DNA of 64,000 nucleotides, taken from contig JAIXWW010000009.1 in assembly GCA_027491085.1 (NCBI GenBank), forward strand, positions 434,001 through 498,000, in the 5' to 3' direction. This DNA comes from Bacteroidota bacterium (GTDB lineage Bacteria > Bacteroidota > Bacteroidia > UKL13-3). Below are positions 25,387 to 34,949 of this stretch, in pieces. The notes beneath the pieces were generated by a model. The model searched no databases. It was not told the origin of the DNA and worked only from the letters and a program-made list of their open reading frames with translations. Made by a program: the position numbers and the translations under genes. Numbering within the stretch: the first letter of the stretch is position 1; every line of letters starts with the position of its first letter.

Positions 25387-26130
25387 ATGAAAAAAATAAT
25401 ATTGCTTTTAAGCATTATAATTATTGCCATTAGTTGGTGTTTTGGTCAGAATAATAATGTGTCGTATTTTAAAAATGGTTTGAATAACTTTGATTTAAAT
25501 GCTTCGGGTAATAGCACTTCATCTGTTTTTGCTTTTGGTGCTAATCATTTGCATGCAGTTACTAAAAATAAAAAATTTAGAATGGGTTATGGAATTAGGT
25601 TTAATTCAAGCAATGGAAGTGGTAATTTTATTACAGCCCCAGCTAAGTTAACCAGCGGGGTTGAAAGCCCTTTGGTGATTTTTAGCGATGATAAATTAGA
25701 GAACTTTGATACAATTGGTATCAGTAGTTTTAATGTAAATAGTTTAAATGCTTCCATTCATTTAAATTATGCTTTTAATAAAAAATGGGAAGTTGAATTT
25801 AATATTGATGCCATTGGTTTTAGTTTTGGCAATGCTGTAAATGCGCAATACCAAAGCAGTAAAAGAACAATTGAAAGTATTAATCAAACGGCTAGCCCTA
25901 CATCATTTAACTTATTGCTAATTAGCGATAACGATTTAGGAAATTTAAATTCAGAAATAAAATTTAAATATTATTTTCGTTCTAGTTGGGCAATTAACTT
26001 TGGTGGTATTTTTATTTTTACTGAATTTACAACTAGCAATAAATTGTTTAAAGATAATGATAGGTTCAGGCAAAAATTGTTTGTGCCCATGATAGGAGTT
26101 TCATATTCACCTTTTAAAAATACTCAGTAA
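25387..26130 (+). CDS. Exported outer-membrane barrel-like protein
   Basis: A 247-residue protein with a signal peptide (KKIILLLSIIIIAISWCFGQ). The body is a run of amphipathic strands alternating aromatic and polar residues (KFRMGYGIRFNSS, NASIHLNYAFNKKWEVEFN, EIKFKYYFRSSWAINFGGIF), ending FVPMIGVSYSPFKN. This is typical of a small outer-membrane barrel. No family signature is recognised. Its stop TAA shares its last A with the ATG of yceI (TAATG), so translation is probably coupled. Confidence 0.7.
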   Translation: MKKIILLLSIIIIAISWCFGQNNNVSYFKNGLNNFDLNASGNSTSSVFAFGANHLHAVTKNKKFRMGYGIRFNSSNGSGNFITAPAKLTSGVESPLVIFSDDKLENFDTIGISSFNVNSLNASIHLNYAFNKKWEVEFNIDAIGFSFGNAVNAQYQSSKRTIESINQTASPTSFNLLLISDNDLGNLNSEIKFKYYFRSSWAINFGGIFIFTEFTTSNKLFKDNDRFRQKLFVPMIGVSYSPFKNTQ

Positions 26131-26654
26131 TGAAAATAAAATCAATTTTACAAGTAGCAATTTTGTTATTGTTAGCTCATTTGAGTTTAGCTCAAACACC
26201 TTTAAAAGTGGTATCAAGCGCTATTACATTTACTATAAAAAATGCGGGGTTGAAAGTAAATGGTTCTTTCAGTGGCTTGGAGGCTGATATAAGATTTAGC
26301 CCTACAGAATACAATGCATCAACCATTAAGGCTTCAGTAAATGCCAATTCCATAAAAACAGGAATTGATGCTAGAGATAATCACTTAAAAAAGGCTGAAT
26401 GTTTTGATGCGGTTAATTTTCCTAAAATCACCATGGAATCTAGCTTTTTTGGCAAAGAAGGCAATCGTTTTATTGGTTATTTTAAACTTACCATAAAAGG
26501 AATAACCAAAGATATTTCCGTGCCTTTTACCTTTGAAAACAATGTATTGAAAGGAAGTTTTACCATTGATAGACGCCATTTTAAAGTAGGAGGAAACAGC
26601 ATGATTTTAGGCGATAATGTAAAGGTGGATCTATTAATCAATACCAAAAACTAA
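26130..26654 (+). CDS. YceI family lipid-binding protein
   Basis: A 174-residue exported protein. Signal peptide ending LSLAQ, then the YceI lipocalin-like barrel: SSAITFTIKNAGLKVNGSFSG, IKTGIDARDNHLKKAECFDA and FPKITMESSFF, closing KVDLLINTKN. Family members bind long isoprenoid or amide lipids in the periplasm and often accompany cytochromes or redox proteins. It ends the operon begun by the YHS protein. Start ATG overlaps the preceding stop. Confidence 0.88.
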   Translation: MKIKSILQVAILLLLAHLSLAQTPLKVVSSAITFTIKNAGLKVNGSFSGLEADIRFSPTEYNASTIKASVNANSIKTGIDARDNHLKKAECFDAVNFPKITMESSFFGKEGNRFIGYFKLTIKGITKDISVPFTFENNVLKGSFTIDRRHFKVGGNSMILGDNVKVDLLINTKN

Positions 26655-26694
26655 ATTTAAATTTTATTCGTATTTACACCATTAACTTACCCCT

Positions 26695-27207
26695 ATGACT
26701 TTAAATGTGTTGAAACAAAGTACCATAAATATGCTACAACAAGTAGCCAATTTAGTACAACAAATTGATGATAACCACTATTCTGAACAACTTGATTTAT
26801 TGAGCAAGAACACCATTGCCAAACACGTGAGGCATATATTGGAGTTGTATGTTCAGTTGATGGCAGGTTTGCCTCAAAATGAAATAAATTACGATAAAAG
26901 AGAACGTAATTTATTACTTGAGCATAACAGAAATTATACCATTGATTTTATTAACGAATTAAAAACAACGATTCTAAATTTAGAAACTGATTTAAACGTA
27001 TTGCAATTACGAACATTGATTCAAAATGATGAATTAATTGTCAATACCTCGTTGGAACGCGAGTTGGTTTATAATATTGAACATGCCATACACCACATGG
27101 CTATTATGCAAATAGCCTGCAATCATTGTTTTAAGTATATAAATTTAGATAAAAATTTTGGAGTGGCTTATGCTACCGTTCAATATAATAATACATGTGC
27201 ACAGTAA
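26695..27207 (+). CDS. DinB-like four-helix protein
   Basis: A 170-residue soluble protein with the DinB/YfiT helical-bundle pattern. His positions lie at NTIAKHVRHILELY (near residue 45) and in YNIEHAIHHMAIM (near 125). These match the expected three-histidine metal site of the superfamily. Substrates of such proteins are mostly unknown thiol- or metal-dependent ones. Its 3' end overlaps the NRDE gene by 13 bases, suggesting coupled translation. Confidence 0.75.
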   Translation: MTLNVLKQSTINMLQQVANLVQQIDDNHYSEQLDLLSKNTIAKHVRHILELYVQLMAGLPQNEINYDKRERNLLLEHNRNYTIDFINELKTTILNLETDLNVLQLRTLIQNDELIVNTSLERELVYNIEHAIHHMAIMQIACNHCFKYINLDKNFGVAYATVQYNNTCAQ

Positions 27208-27929
27208 CTTTTATACCATATAATAACGGAAACGGTTATATTCTAACTTCGAGCAGAGATGAAAAAACATCGCGACCAAGTGCTTTAGCACCGCAAAAAT
27301 ACAATGTATTTCAGCAGCAAGTTTTTTTTCCAAAAGATAAACTAGCTGGCGGAACTTGGGTAGCAACTTCGCTCAATAATTTTACTTTATGTTTGTTAAA
27401 TGGTGCCTTTAATTATCATATATCAAAACCGCCATATAAGTTAAGTCGGGGATTAATGTTGCTCGATTTTTTTAAGTATAATAACATAGATGAATTTGTT
27501 CAAAATTACGATTTTTCAGACATTGAAAACTTTACACTCATTATAGTTAATGCCAATAATAAATTGCTATTAACTGAATTGCGTTGGGATGGAGTAAACT
27601 TGTATCAATCGGAATTGGATGCGAGTTTAAAATATATATGGAGTTCATGTACTTTATATCAGCCCGAAGCTATTTTAAATAGGAAAAATTGGTTTGCTAA
27701 TTTTTGTAACAATACACCTGAAATAACCAAAGATGATACCATGCTTTTTCATCAAAATGCAGGTGATGGAAGCTTGGAAAATAGCATTTTAATGAACCGC
27801 GAAAACCGTGTAAAAACAGTTAGTATTACCTGTATTGACCATTCGGTTGATGGCTATACCATGCAGTATTTAGATGTTGAAACCATGCAAAACAATACAT
27901 TGCGTATTTTTAAATCAGAAAGCCAATAG
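27195..27929 (+). CDS. NRDE (TANGO2-like) family protein
   Basis: A 244-residue protein beginning MCTVTFIPYNNGNGYILTSSRDEKTSRPS. The Cys at residue 2 and the SRDE motif are the hallmarks of the NRDE/TANGO2 family, which has the look of N-terminal-nucleophile hydrolases and is implicated in haem and lipid homeostasis in eukaryotes. LAGGTWVATS and NGAFNYH follow. The start is fixed by the requirement for Cys2. Overlaps the DinB-like gene upstream; the ATP-grasp gene follows after 8 bases. Confidence 0.85.
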   Translation: MCTVTFIPYNNGNGYILTSSRDEKTSRPSALAPQKYNVFQQQVFFPKDKLAGGTWVATSLNNFTLCLLNGAFNYHISKPPYKLSRGLMLLDFFKYNNIDEFVQNYDFSDIENFTLIIVNANNKLLLTELRWDGVNLYQSELDASLKYIWSSCTLYQPEAILNRKNWFANFCNNTPEITKDDTMLFHQNAGDGSLENSILMNRENRVKTVSITCIDHSVDGYTMQYLDVETMQNNTLRIFKSESQ

Positions 27930-27937
27930 TTAACTCC

Positions 27938-28960
27938 ATGAACAAACTAAAATTTTGGATTATAAAAAACACGCGTTTTGAGTTTTGGCCTTATTGGTTT
28001 GCTTATATTCCAGTGTATTTTTACTTTATTTACTTGAGCTTAAAAGCAAAAAGTTTTACTTTTTTTACAGCAGCTAACCCCGGTATTTACTTAGGTGGCT
28101 TTGTAGGTGAGTCAAAAAAAAATATCCTTAAAAAAATAAATCCTGCTTATTTACCATCTACCATTTATTGTAAAAACGAATACAATGTTTCAAAAATTTT
28201 AGAACTGCTAAAAGCAGAGCAAATGCAGTATCCTTTAATAGCTAAGCCCGATGTAGGCGAACGAGGAAGTAATGTAGAAAAAATTACCAACGAGCAAGAA
28301 CTAGAAAAATATGTACACACCATTGGCGAAGATTTTATTATTCAATCTTTTATTGATTACGAAATAGAGTTGGGTGTTATGTATTTTCATTACCCAAATG
28401 GAAAAAAATCAGGGATAAATAGCATTGTACTGAAAGAATATTTAAGCATAGTGGGCAATGGGGTTGATACTATTGAAACGCTCATCAAAAATCATTTGAG
28501 AGCACAAGGCAGATTGGCTTATTTGTTAAATAAATTTAGTAATCAACTACAAGTGGTATTGCCTTCAAATGAAAAATTATTGCTGGAGCCAATTGGCAAC
28601 CATATTAGAGGAACCAAGTTTTTAAATGGCAATCATTTAATCAATGAACAATTGGTAAAAGTTTTTGATGAAATAGCCAAACCAATAGCTGGTTTTTACA
28701 TTGGTCGATTTGATTTAAAAGTAAAATCAATGACTGATTTATACGAAGGTAAAAATATAAAAATAATGGAACTGAATGGCGTAACCTCAGAACCTGCGCA
28801 TATTTACGACCCAGGCACTTTTATATTAAATGCTTATAAAGCATTGTTTCAACACTATAAATTAATTTACATCATAGCCAAACAAAACGTTGGTTTAGGA
28901 GAAAATTATGTACCTTTTTGGTTGGTTTGGAAACAAATAAAAATGCACTTAAGTAAGTAA
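27938..28960 (+). CDS. ATP-grasp enzyme of unknown substrate
   Basis: A 340-residue protein. The N-terminus (residues 10-40, FWPYWFAYIPVYFYFIYLSL) is aromatic and hydrophobic and may associate with the membrane. The ATP-grasp core follows: YPLIAKPDVGERGSNVEKI near residue 98 as the nucleotide-binding loop, EDFIIQSFIDYEIELGVMYF near 135, and a metal-binding end KIMELNGVTSEP near 273. Relatives are often annotated as D-alanine-D-alanine ligase-like, but the substrate is not established. Sits between the NRDE and LysE genes, with 3- to 8-base gaps. Confidence 0.75.
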   Translation: MNKLKFWIIKNTRFEFWPYWFAYIPVYFYFIYLSLKAKSFTFFTAANPGIYLGGFVGESKKNILKKINPAYLPSTIYCKNEYNVSKILELLKAEQMQYPLIAKPDVGERGSNVEKITNEQELEKYVHTIGEDFIIQSFIDYEIELGVMYFHYPNGKKSGINSIVLKEYLSIVGNGVDTIETLIKNHLRAQGRLAYLLNKFSNQLQVVLPSNEKLLLEPIGNHIRGTKFLNGNHLINEQLVKVFDEIAKPIAGFYIGRFDLKVKSMTDLYEGKNIKIMELNGVTSEPAHIYDPGTFILNAYKALFQHYKLIYIIAKQNVGLGENYVPFWLVWKQIKMHLSK

Positions 28961-28963
28961 CAA

Positions 28964-29578
28964 ATGGATTATTTTTTTGCGTTTGCTTTAGCTTTTATTA
29001 TAAGTTTATTTGGTTCGGTTCAACCTGGTCCAGTTAACTTGGCTGTATTAACTTCAAGTATGCAGCATAAATACCAAAATGCTTTTTTAATTGCTTTGGG
29101 TGGCTCTTGGCCTGAGTTTATGTTTAGTTTTATGGCATTTAAATTGGCTGCTTTTGTGGTGGTTTTACCAATTTTTATTACTTATTTTAAAATTGCCATT
29201 ATAGCTGTTTTTATAATTATAGCCGTTTATCTTTGGTTCAGTAAAGCCAATAAGAGTGCTAGTATAAGTAATAAAAATGGCTTTGTATTAGGTAGTTTAT
29301 TAGCCGTTTTAAATCCACAACTTATTTTATTTTGGCTAGCTGCCATTGCCTATTTACAAACCAATCAAATTTTAAATTTATTCCACAATAATTATATATT
29401 GGTTTTGTTTTGTTTGGGTGCTATGTTTGGTGCATTGGCTTTGCATGTTTTATTAATTTATTTAAGTAAAAAATTGTTTGATAATAAAGCAACTATTTTC
29501 CTTAAATATGCCGATAAATTAGTGGCAAGTATATTTGCGTTTTTAGCAATTTTTCAAACTATAAAAATTTTTAATTAA
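28964..29578 (+). CDS. LysE/RhtB family exporter
   Basis: A 204-residue inner-membrane protein with about six hydrophobic helices and the family opening GSVQPGPVNLAVLTSSMQH near residues 18-36. GFVLGSLLAVLNPQLILFWL is a later conserved helix. Family members export amino acids. It follows the ATP-grasp gene after 3 bases and its TAA is directly followed by the ATG of the Crp/Fnr gene. The substrate is not readable from the sequence. Confidence 0.82.
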   Translation: MDYFFAFALAFIISLFGSVQPGPVNLAVLTSSMQHKYQNAFLIALGGSWPEFMFSFMAFKLAAFVVVLPIFITYFKIAIIAVFIIIAVYLWFSKANKSASISNKNGFVLGSLLAVLNPQLILFWLAAIAYLQTNQILNLFHNNYILVLFCLGAMFGALALHVLLIYLSKKLFDNKATIFLKYADKLVASIFAFLAIFQTIKIFN

Positions 29579-30265
29579 ATGGCCGAAGTTGATTTAAAAT
29601 ATTGGTACCTGCGCGATCATAAGTTGTTTTGGAAACTAAGCAATAGCGATTTAAAAGATTTGTGTGTGATAGTAGGTTTTAAAAAAGCCTTTAAATCGGA
29701 AATGATATACTTTGCCGATGAACATATTCCACGTATTTTTTTGCTTAAACGTGGCATGATAAAAATATGCGAAACCGACAATAATGGCAATGAAATTATA
29801 AAAGAAATAATAAAAAAAGGCGATTTGTTTGGTCAAATGAGCTTAGACGAAACTCAAGAAAATAGCAGCCATGAATACGCGCAAGCACTTACCGATGTAA
29901 GTATTTGCTCATTTAAAATGGACGATTTTGAACGTATTTTAGAACGTAATCCAAGTATTGCAATTGGTTATACTAAGTTTATGGGTTTAAAAATTAAACG
30001 CATTGAAAACAGGTTTAATAATGTTGTTTTTAAAGATGTGCGCTCTAGGTTAGTTCAGTTTTTAAAAGATTGGGCCGAGAGTGATGGAGAACAAATTGAA
30101 AACAAGGTAACACTTAAAAATTACCTTACGCAACACGATTTAGCAAAGTTGGTTTGCAGCACCAGACAAACAGTTACGACCGTTTTAAACGAAATGGAAA
30201 AAGAAGGCCTTTTGGCTTACGATAGAAAAGAAATTATTATTAATGATATTGGTTTACTAAAGTAA
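29579..30265 (+). CDS. Crp/Fnr family transcriptional regulator
   Basis: A 228-residue regulator. The N-terminal cyclic-nucleotide-binding-like barrel (about 20-130) has FADEHIPRIFLLKRGMIKIC and KKGDLFGQMSLDE. The C-terminal winged helix (about 150-225) has LTQHDLAKLVCSTRQTVTTV, the recognition-helix region. There is no N-terminal cysteine cluster like that of FNR, so oxygen sensing by an iron-sulfur cluster is unlikely. It directly abuts the LysE gene and the histidine kinase gene follows 36 bases later; it may regulate its own operon. Confidence 0.88.
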   Translation: MAEVDLKYWYLRDHKLFWKLSNSDLKDLCVIVGFKKAFKSEMIYFADEHIPRIFLLKRGMIKICETDNNGNEIIKEIIKKGDLFGQMSLDETQENSSHEYAQALTDVSICSFKMDDFERILERNPSIAIGYTKFMGLKIKRIENRFNNVVFKDVRSRLVQFLKDWAESDGEQIENKVTLKNYLTQHDLAKLVCSTRQTVTTVLNEMEKEGLLAYDRKEIIINDIGLLK

Positions 30266-30301
30266 TTTGTACAAAAATTAACTATTTTCGTTTTTACTTA
30301 T

Positions 30302-31456
30302 ATGCGTTTATACGAACAAAAAAAATGGTGGAAGCGAGCCTTGGCTTTGATAGCTATTTGCATTGGTGTTTTTTCAATTTGGTACACCAGTAAATTGGTA
30401 AAACAACTGGCTAACGAGGAACAGAAAAAAATTAAGCTTTGGGCTAATGCCACACAATCAATGGCAAAGGCCGAAGGTAATATTGATTTTTTACTTAATA
30501 TTGTAACAGGTAATGAAACGATACCAATCATACTGACTGATAATAACGACAAAATAATTAGTTATAGAAATTTAGATTCAATTCAAGCTAAGGATACTGC
30601 TTTTTTAAATGCGGAATTGATTGAAATGAAGAATCAACACGACCCAATTAAAATTGTGTATGATGCTGAAAATAATTTTTATAATTTATTGTATTACAAA
30701 AATTCCGTTATTTTAACTCAATTAAAAGCATATCCCGCCATTCAATTAGCACTGATTAGTTTTTTTGCTATTATGAGTTATTTGGCATTAAGTAGTAGCC
30801 GGAGAGCCGAACAAAATCAAGTGTGGGTGGGTATGAGTAAAGAAACGGCTCATCAACTTGGAACGCCTATTTCATCATTAAATGAGTGGATAAATTTATT
30901 GCGCGAAACTCCCAAAGAAGAACAAGATTATTTATTAGACGAACTACAAAATGATACTAAACGTTTAGAATTAATAACAGAACGTTTTAGTAAAATAGGA
31001 TCAGAGCCAGTCCTCAAAGAGGAAAACATGGATTTGGTAGTTGAGAACTCCATGCAGTATTTAAAAACTCGCGTTTCAAGTCAAGTGGCAATTCATATAA
31101 ATATTATACAGCCTGGAAATTGGGCTAAAATAAATATTCCACTATTTGATTGGGTTTTAGAAAATTTGTGTAAAAATGCCATTGATGCCATGAATGGCAA
31201 AGGGGAATTAAATATCAATATCAGCAGCGATATTAAACATGTGTATATTGATATTAGAGATACTGGAAAGGGAATTCCTAAATCAAAATTTAATACCGTG
31301 TTTAAGCCTGGCTACACTACTAAAAAACGCGGCTGGGGACTTGGTTTATCGCTTGTTAAACGTATAGTAGAAGAATACCACAAAGGAAAAATATTTGTTA
31401 GAAACAGCGAGCTTGGAAAAGGTACTACATTTAGAATTATGCTGAATGCTATTTAG
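30302..31456 (+). CDS. Sensor histidine kinase
   Basis: A 384-residue two-component kinase. Two membrane spans (about residues 10-30 and 142-160) flank a periplasmic sensor domain. The phospho-accepting H-box is GMSKETAHQLGTPISSLNEW (near 180). The ATPase shows an N-box WVLENLCKNAIDAMNGKG (near 283), a G1 box DIRDTGKGIPKSKF and a G2 box GWGLGLSLVKRIVEE. The H-box is of the HQLGTP type that in Bacteroidota is common in short kinases. There is no adjacent response regulator. It overlaps the convergent murQ by eight bases at the 3' end. Confidence 0.88.
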   Translation: MRLYEQKKWWKRALALIAICIGVFSIWYTSKLVKQLANEEQKKIKLWANATQSMAKAEGNIDFLLNIVTGNETIPIILTDNNDKIISYRNLDSIQAKDTAFLNAELIEMKNQHDPIKIVYDAENNFYNLLYYKNSVILTQLKAYPAIQLALISFFAIMSYLALSSSRRAEQNQVWVGMSKETAHQLGTPISSLNEWINLLRETPKEEQDYLLDELQNDTKRLELITERFSKIGSEPVLKEENMDLVVENSMQYLKTRVSSQVAIHINIIQPGNWAKINIPLFDWVLENLCKNAIDAMNGKGELNINISSDIKHVYIDIRDTGKGIPKSKFNTVFKPGYTTKKRGWGLGLSLVKRIVEEYHKGKIFVRNSELGKGTTFRIMLNAI

Positions 31457-32267
31457 AGTAATTCGTTATTGCATTTCTTACGTTTCCGTGGGTTTTTAGC
31501 AATTGTTTGGCTTTTGTTTCACTAATTTTTAGTTCGTCCATAATCATTTTGGTGCCACGGTCAATTAGTTTGTTATTACTTAGTTGCATATCCACCATTT
31601 TGTTTCCTTTTATGCGCCCCAATTTTATCATTAAGCTGGTGCTAATCATATTCAACACAAGTTTTTGGGCAGTACCAGCTTTCATACGCGTGCTTCCTGT
31701 TACAAATTCTGGTCCAACTACTACCTCAATAGGAAATTGTGCTTCTTGTGCTATTACACTGCCTTTGTTGCAAACTACACATGCAGTTTTATTTCCATTT
31801 TTATTGGCTTTTTGCAATGCGCCTAACACATAAGGAGTAGAACCACTTGCTGCAATACCAATAATAAAATCGTTTTTGGTAATATTATATTCTGTTAAAT
31901 CTTTCCAACCTTGTTTGGTATCATCTTCAGCAAATTCTACCGCTTTTCTGATGGCCTGGTCTCCACCAGCCATAATTCCAACCACCAATCCATGAGGAAC
32001 ACCAAATGTTGGAGGACACTCGCTGGCATCTACTATACCTAGTCGGCCGCTAGTGCCTGCGCCAAGGTAAAATAACCTGCCACCATTTTTCATTTCCTTG
32101 TATGCCTCGTTTACCACTTTTTTTATTTTGGGTAATACTTTTTTTATGGCCAACGGAACTGTTTGATCTTGTTCGTTTATACTTTTTAGCAGCTCATCGG
32201 TGTTCATTTTTTCCAAGTTATTGTATAACGAACTTTGTTCGGTGGTTCTAGTGGTTTTATTTGTCAT
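31449..32267 (-). CDS. murQ: N-acetylmuramic acid 6-phosphate etherase
   Basis: A 272-residue cytosolic enzyme that removes D-lactate from N-acetylmuramic acid 6-phosphate in cell-wall recycling. The SIS-type sugar-phosphate isomerase core shows GGRLFYLGAGTSGRLGIVDA (near 64), ECPPTFG, FIIGIAASGSTPYVLGAL (near 134) and GSTRMKAGTAQKLVLNM (near 191). Length fits murQ. Start is the ATG at 32267. Confidence 0.93.
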   Translation of the reverse strand: MTNKTTRTTEQSSLYNNLEKMNTDELLKSINEQDQTVPLAIKKVLPKIKKVVNEAYKEMKNGGRLFYLGAGTSGRLGIVDASECPPTFGVPHGLVVGIMAGGDQAIRKAVEFAEDDTKQGWKDLTEYNITKNDFIIGIAASGSTPYVLGALQKANKNGNKTACVVCNKGSVIAQEAQFPIEVVVGPEFVTGSTRMKAGTAQKLVLNMISTSLMIKLGRIKGNKMVDMQLSNNKLIDRGTKMIMDELKISETKAKQLLKTHGNVRNAITNYSK

Positions 32268-32285
32268 TATTTAAAAAATTAAAAC

Positions 32286-32315
32286 TTTAAAAGGCAAAAA
32301 TGCTTTCTATATTTG
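32286..32315 (+). promoter_or_regulatory. Candidate promoter of the CtpA-like protease gene
   Basis: TTT (32286-32288), 19 bases, then a perfect TATATTTG (32308-32315), 27 bases before the protease ATG. Only the -33 element deviates. Confidence 0.5.
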
Positions 32316-32341
32316 CGCAGCAAATTAAATAAAATTATTAC

Positions 32342-33940
32342 ATGAATAACAGTTCGCATAAATGGCAACCCTTTATATATTCAATTTTAATAGTACTAGG
32401 TATTGGTATCGGCATTATTTTACGACCAACTAGTGCTACTAGATTTATAGGTTCGCAAAATAAGTTTAACGAGTTGATGGGTATTATTCAAAGTGAGTAT
32501 GTTGACACCGTTAATATGGAAGATATAGAGTCGCAGGCATTTAATGATTTGTTAAATAAACTTGACCCTCATTCTGTTTATATTCCTGCTAAAGATTTAC
32601 AAGCTGCTAACGAACCTTTAGATGGCAATTTTGAAGGAATTGGCGTTGAGTTTAATATTGTGAATGATACTATCATGGTAGTTTCGGCTATCAGTGGTGG
32701 CCCTTCTGCCGATTTAGGAATACAAAGTGGTGATAGGATTATTAAAGCAGATACTACTAATTTGGCAGGTGTAAAAATTACCAACGACCAAGTAGTAAAA
32801 TCGTTGAGAGGTAAAAAAGGAAGCAAGGTGTTGGTTACTATTTTTAGGCCATCTACCAATCAAAAAATTGAATATAATGTTACAAGAAATACCATTCCTA
32901 TTTACAGTGTAGATGCTAGTTTTATGTTAGATAATACAACGGGTTATATTAAAATTAGCCGATTTGGAGCTACTACTCACGAGGAATTTATCGAAGCTAT
33001 TGCAAAGCTGAAAAAGCAAAACATGCAAAGTTTGGTGCTTGATTTAAGAGGTAATCCGGGTGGTTATTTAAAAGCTGCAACCGATATTGTAGATGAACTT
33101 TTAGATGATGGTAAAATGATAGTTTATACTGAAGGAAGGGCAAAACCTCGCCAAAGTTATAAAACGGAGAAATCAGGCATTTTTGAAGAAGGAAAATTAG
33201 CTGTATTAATTGATGAAGGTTCGGCAAGTGCTAGCGAAATTGTGAGTGGAGCAATTCAAGATTGGGATAGAGGTTTGGTAATTGGCCGAAGAAGTTTTGG
33301 AAAAGGATTGGTACAAGAACCTTTTGAACTGAGTGATGGAAGTGCCATAAGATTAACTATAGCGAGGTATTATACACCAAGTGGACGTTGCATACAAAAA
33401 AAATACAGCGAAGGTTACGATAAATATGAAGAGGATTTATTAAATCGTTTTGAAAATGGTGAGCTAGAAGATGAAGAAAAAATAATTATAAACGATACCA
33501 CCAAATATTTTACCAAAATAAAAAACCGTGTGGTTTATAGTGGTGGTGGTATTTCGCCCGATTTTAAAGTAACGATTGATACTTCATTTAACTCTAAATT
33601 TTTAACCCATATAGCAGCAGCAGGTTTGTTAAACAAAGCCAGTTATCAATATGTAGATGCAAATAGAACTAAATTAAAAAGTTATGCTTCATTGGAGCAG
33701 TTTATTACCAAATTTGAGGTAGGAAATGATTTTATGGAACAGCTAATAACCATGGCTGAAACTGAAAAAATTGCTAAGCCAACTGCAATAGAATTGGCTC
33801 GTTCTGAAACGTTTATTAAACAACAGCTAAAAGCATTAATTGCTCGTCAGATATGGCGCGATGGTGGTTATTTTAAAGTAAATAGCTTAAAGGATAGAAC
33901 CATTCAAAAAGCAATTTTAGAAATAGGTAAACAAGGGTAG
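32342..33940 (+). CDS. C-terminal-processing (S41) peptidase, CtpA-like
   Basis: A 532-residue envelope protease. An N-terminal membrane anchor or signal (IYSILIVLGIGIGIILRPT) is followed by FNELMGIIQSEYVDTVNMED and a PDZ domain (about residues 85-175) with IMVVSAISGGPSADLGIQSGD. The S41 catalytic core follows (about 185-350), with GYIKISRF, LDLRGNPGGYL, the catalytic serine in LIDEGSASASEIVSGAI and the lysine in RRSFGKGLVQEP. Function is periplasmic tail-specific proteolysis. The ORF is monocistronic; the flanking genes are divergent or convergent. Confidence 0.92.
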   Translation: MNNSSHKWQPFIYSILIVLGIGIGIILRPTSATRFIGSQNKFNELMGIIQSEYVDTVNMEDIESQAFNDLLNKLDPHSVYIPAKDLQAANEPLDGNFEGIGVEFNIVNDTIMVVSAISGGPSADLGIQSGDRIIKADTTNLAGVKITNDQVVKSLRGKKGSKVLVTIFRPSTNQKIEYNVTRNTIPIYSVDASFMLDNTTGYIKISRFGATTHEEFIEAIAKLKKQNMQSLVLDLRGNPGGYLKAATDIVDELLDDGKMIVYTEGRAKPRQSYKTEKSGIFEEGKLAVLIDEGSASASEIVSGAIQDWDRGLVIGRRSFGKGLVQEPFELSDGSAIRLTIARYYTPSGRCIQKKYSEGYDKYEEDLLNRFENGELEDEEKIIINDTTKYFTKIKNRVVYSGGGISPDFKVTIDTSFNSKFLTHIAAAGLLNKASYQYVDANRTKLKSYASLEQFITKFEVGNDFMEQLITMAETEKIAKPTAIELARSETFIKQQLKALIARQIWRDGGYFKVNSLKDRTIQKAILEIGKQG

Positions 33941-33955
33941 TTTGATCTATTTAAT

Positions 33956-34927
33956 TTAATTTTTTCTGTCGATTATATATTCAACCAGCATAGCAAGCTT
34001 TTCGGCTATTTCTCGGTTTTGTTGGCTTGCTAATATAGCAAGGGCTTTTTCTTTATAATCTATCATAACCTTACGGGTGTAAGCTATGCCATCATGTTCG
34101 TTTACATATTTTATAACCTCGGCTACACGAGATTTGTTGGTATTGTGATTTTTTATTGAGTTAATAATATAATTACGCGTTGCTTTATCCGCATTATTAA
34201 TAGTATAGATAATTGGTAACGTTAATTTTTTCTCTTTTAAGTCTATTCCTGTAGGTTTCCCTATATCATCATCACCATAATCTAGTAAATCATCCTTAAT
34301 TTGGAATGCAATGCCAATACATTCCCCAAATAATCGCATTTGTTCAATTTGTTCGGCATTTGCTCCTGCGCTAGCGGCACCAATTGCGCAGCAGGATGCA
34401 ATGAGTGATGCAGTTTTTTTGCGGATAATATCAAAATAAATTTCTTCTGAAAGATTGAGATTACGTGCTTTTTCAATTTGTAGTAACTCGCCTTCACTCA
34501 TTTGCTCTACTGCAGTACTTACAATTTCAAGTAAATTAAAGTCTTTATTTTTAATAGCCAAAAGCAATCCTTTTGATAATAAATAATCACCAACTAACAC
34601 TGCAATTTTATTTTTCCAAAGCGCATTGATACTAAAAAAACCTCTACGCTCATCGCTGTCATCAACTACATCATCGTGAACCAAGGTAGCGGTATGCAAA
34701 AGCTCCACTAAACTTGCTCCACGATAAGTAGCATCATTCACATTATCGAACAACTTTGCACAATAAAACACAAACATGGGCCTAACCTGCTTACCCTTTC
34801 GCTTAACTATATAAGTCATGATGGTATCAAGCAAGGCCACATTACTTTTCATAGCTTGTTTAAACTTATTTTCAAATAAGTCTAACTCATTGGCTATAGG
34901 TTGTTTTATTATATCTATCTGACTCAA
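33956..34927 (-). CDS. ispB: Polyprenyl diphosphate synthase
   Basis: A 323-residue trans-isoprenyl synthase that extends farnesyl diphosphate to the long chain of the respiratory quinone. First aspartate-rich motif LVHDDVVDDSDERRG near residue 90, second KDDLLDYGDDDIGKPTG near 217, and a GKQVRPMFVFYCAKL segment near 45. The symbol ispB is by analogy; exact chain length is not readable. No ATG is suitable; the TTG at 34927 (MSQIDIIKQPIANELD) fits the usual N-terminus. Transcribed in the same direction as the malic enzyme upstream of it, which lies 22 bases away. Confidence 0.9.
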   Translation of the reverse strand: MSQIDIIKQPIANELDLFENKFKQAMKSNVALLDTIMTYIVKRKGKQVRPMFVFYCAKLFDNVNDATYRGASLVELLHTATLVHDDVVDDSDERRGFFSINALWKNKIAVLVGDYLLSKGLLLAIKNKDFNLLEIVSTAVEQMSEGELLQIEKARNLNLSEEIYFDIIRKKTASLIASCCAIGAASAGANAEQIEQMRLFGECIGIAFQIKDDLLDYGDDDIGKPTGIDLKEKKLTLPIIYTINNADKATRNYIINSIKNHNTNKSRVAEVIKYVNEHDGIAYTRKVMIDYKEKALAILASQQNREIAEKLAMLVEYIIDRKN

Positions 34928-34949
34928 TATTTTGTTTTTTAGTAATTAC

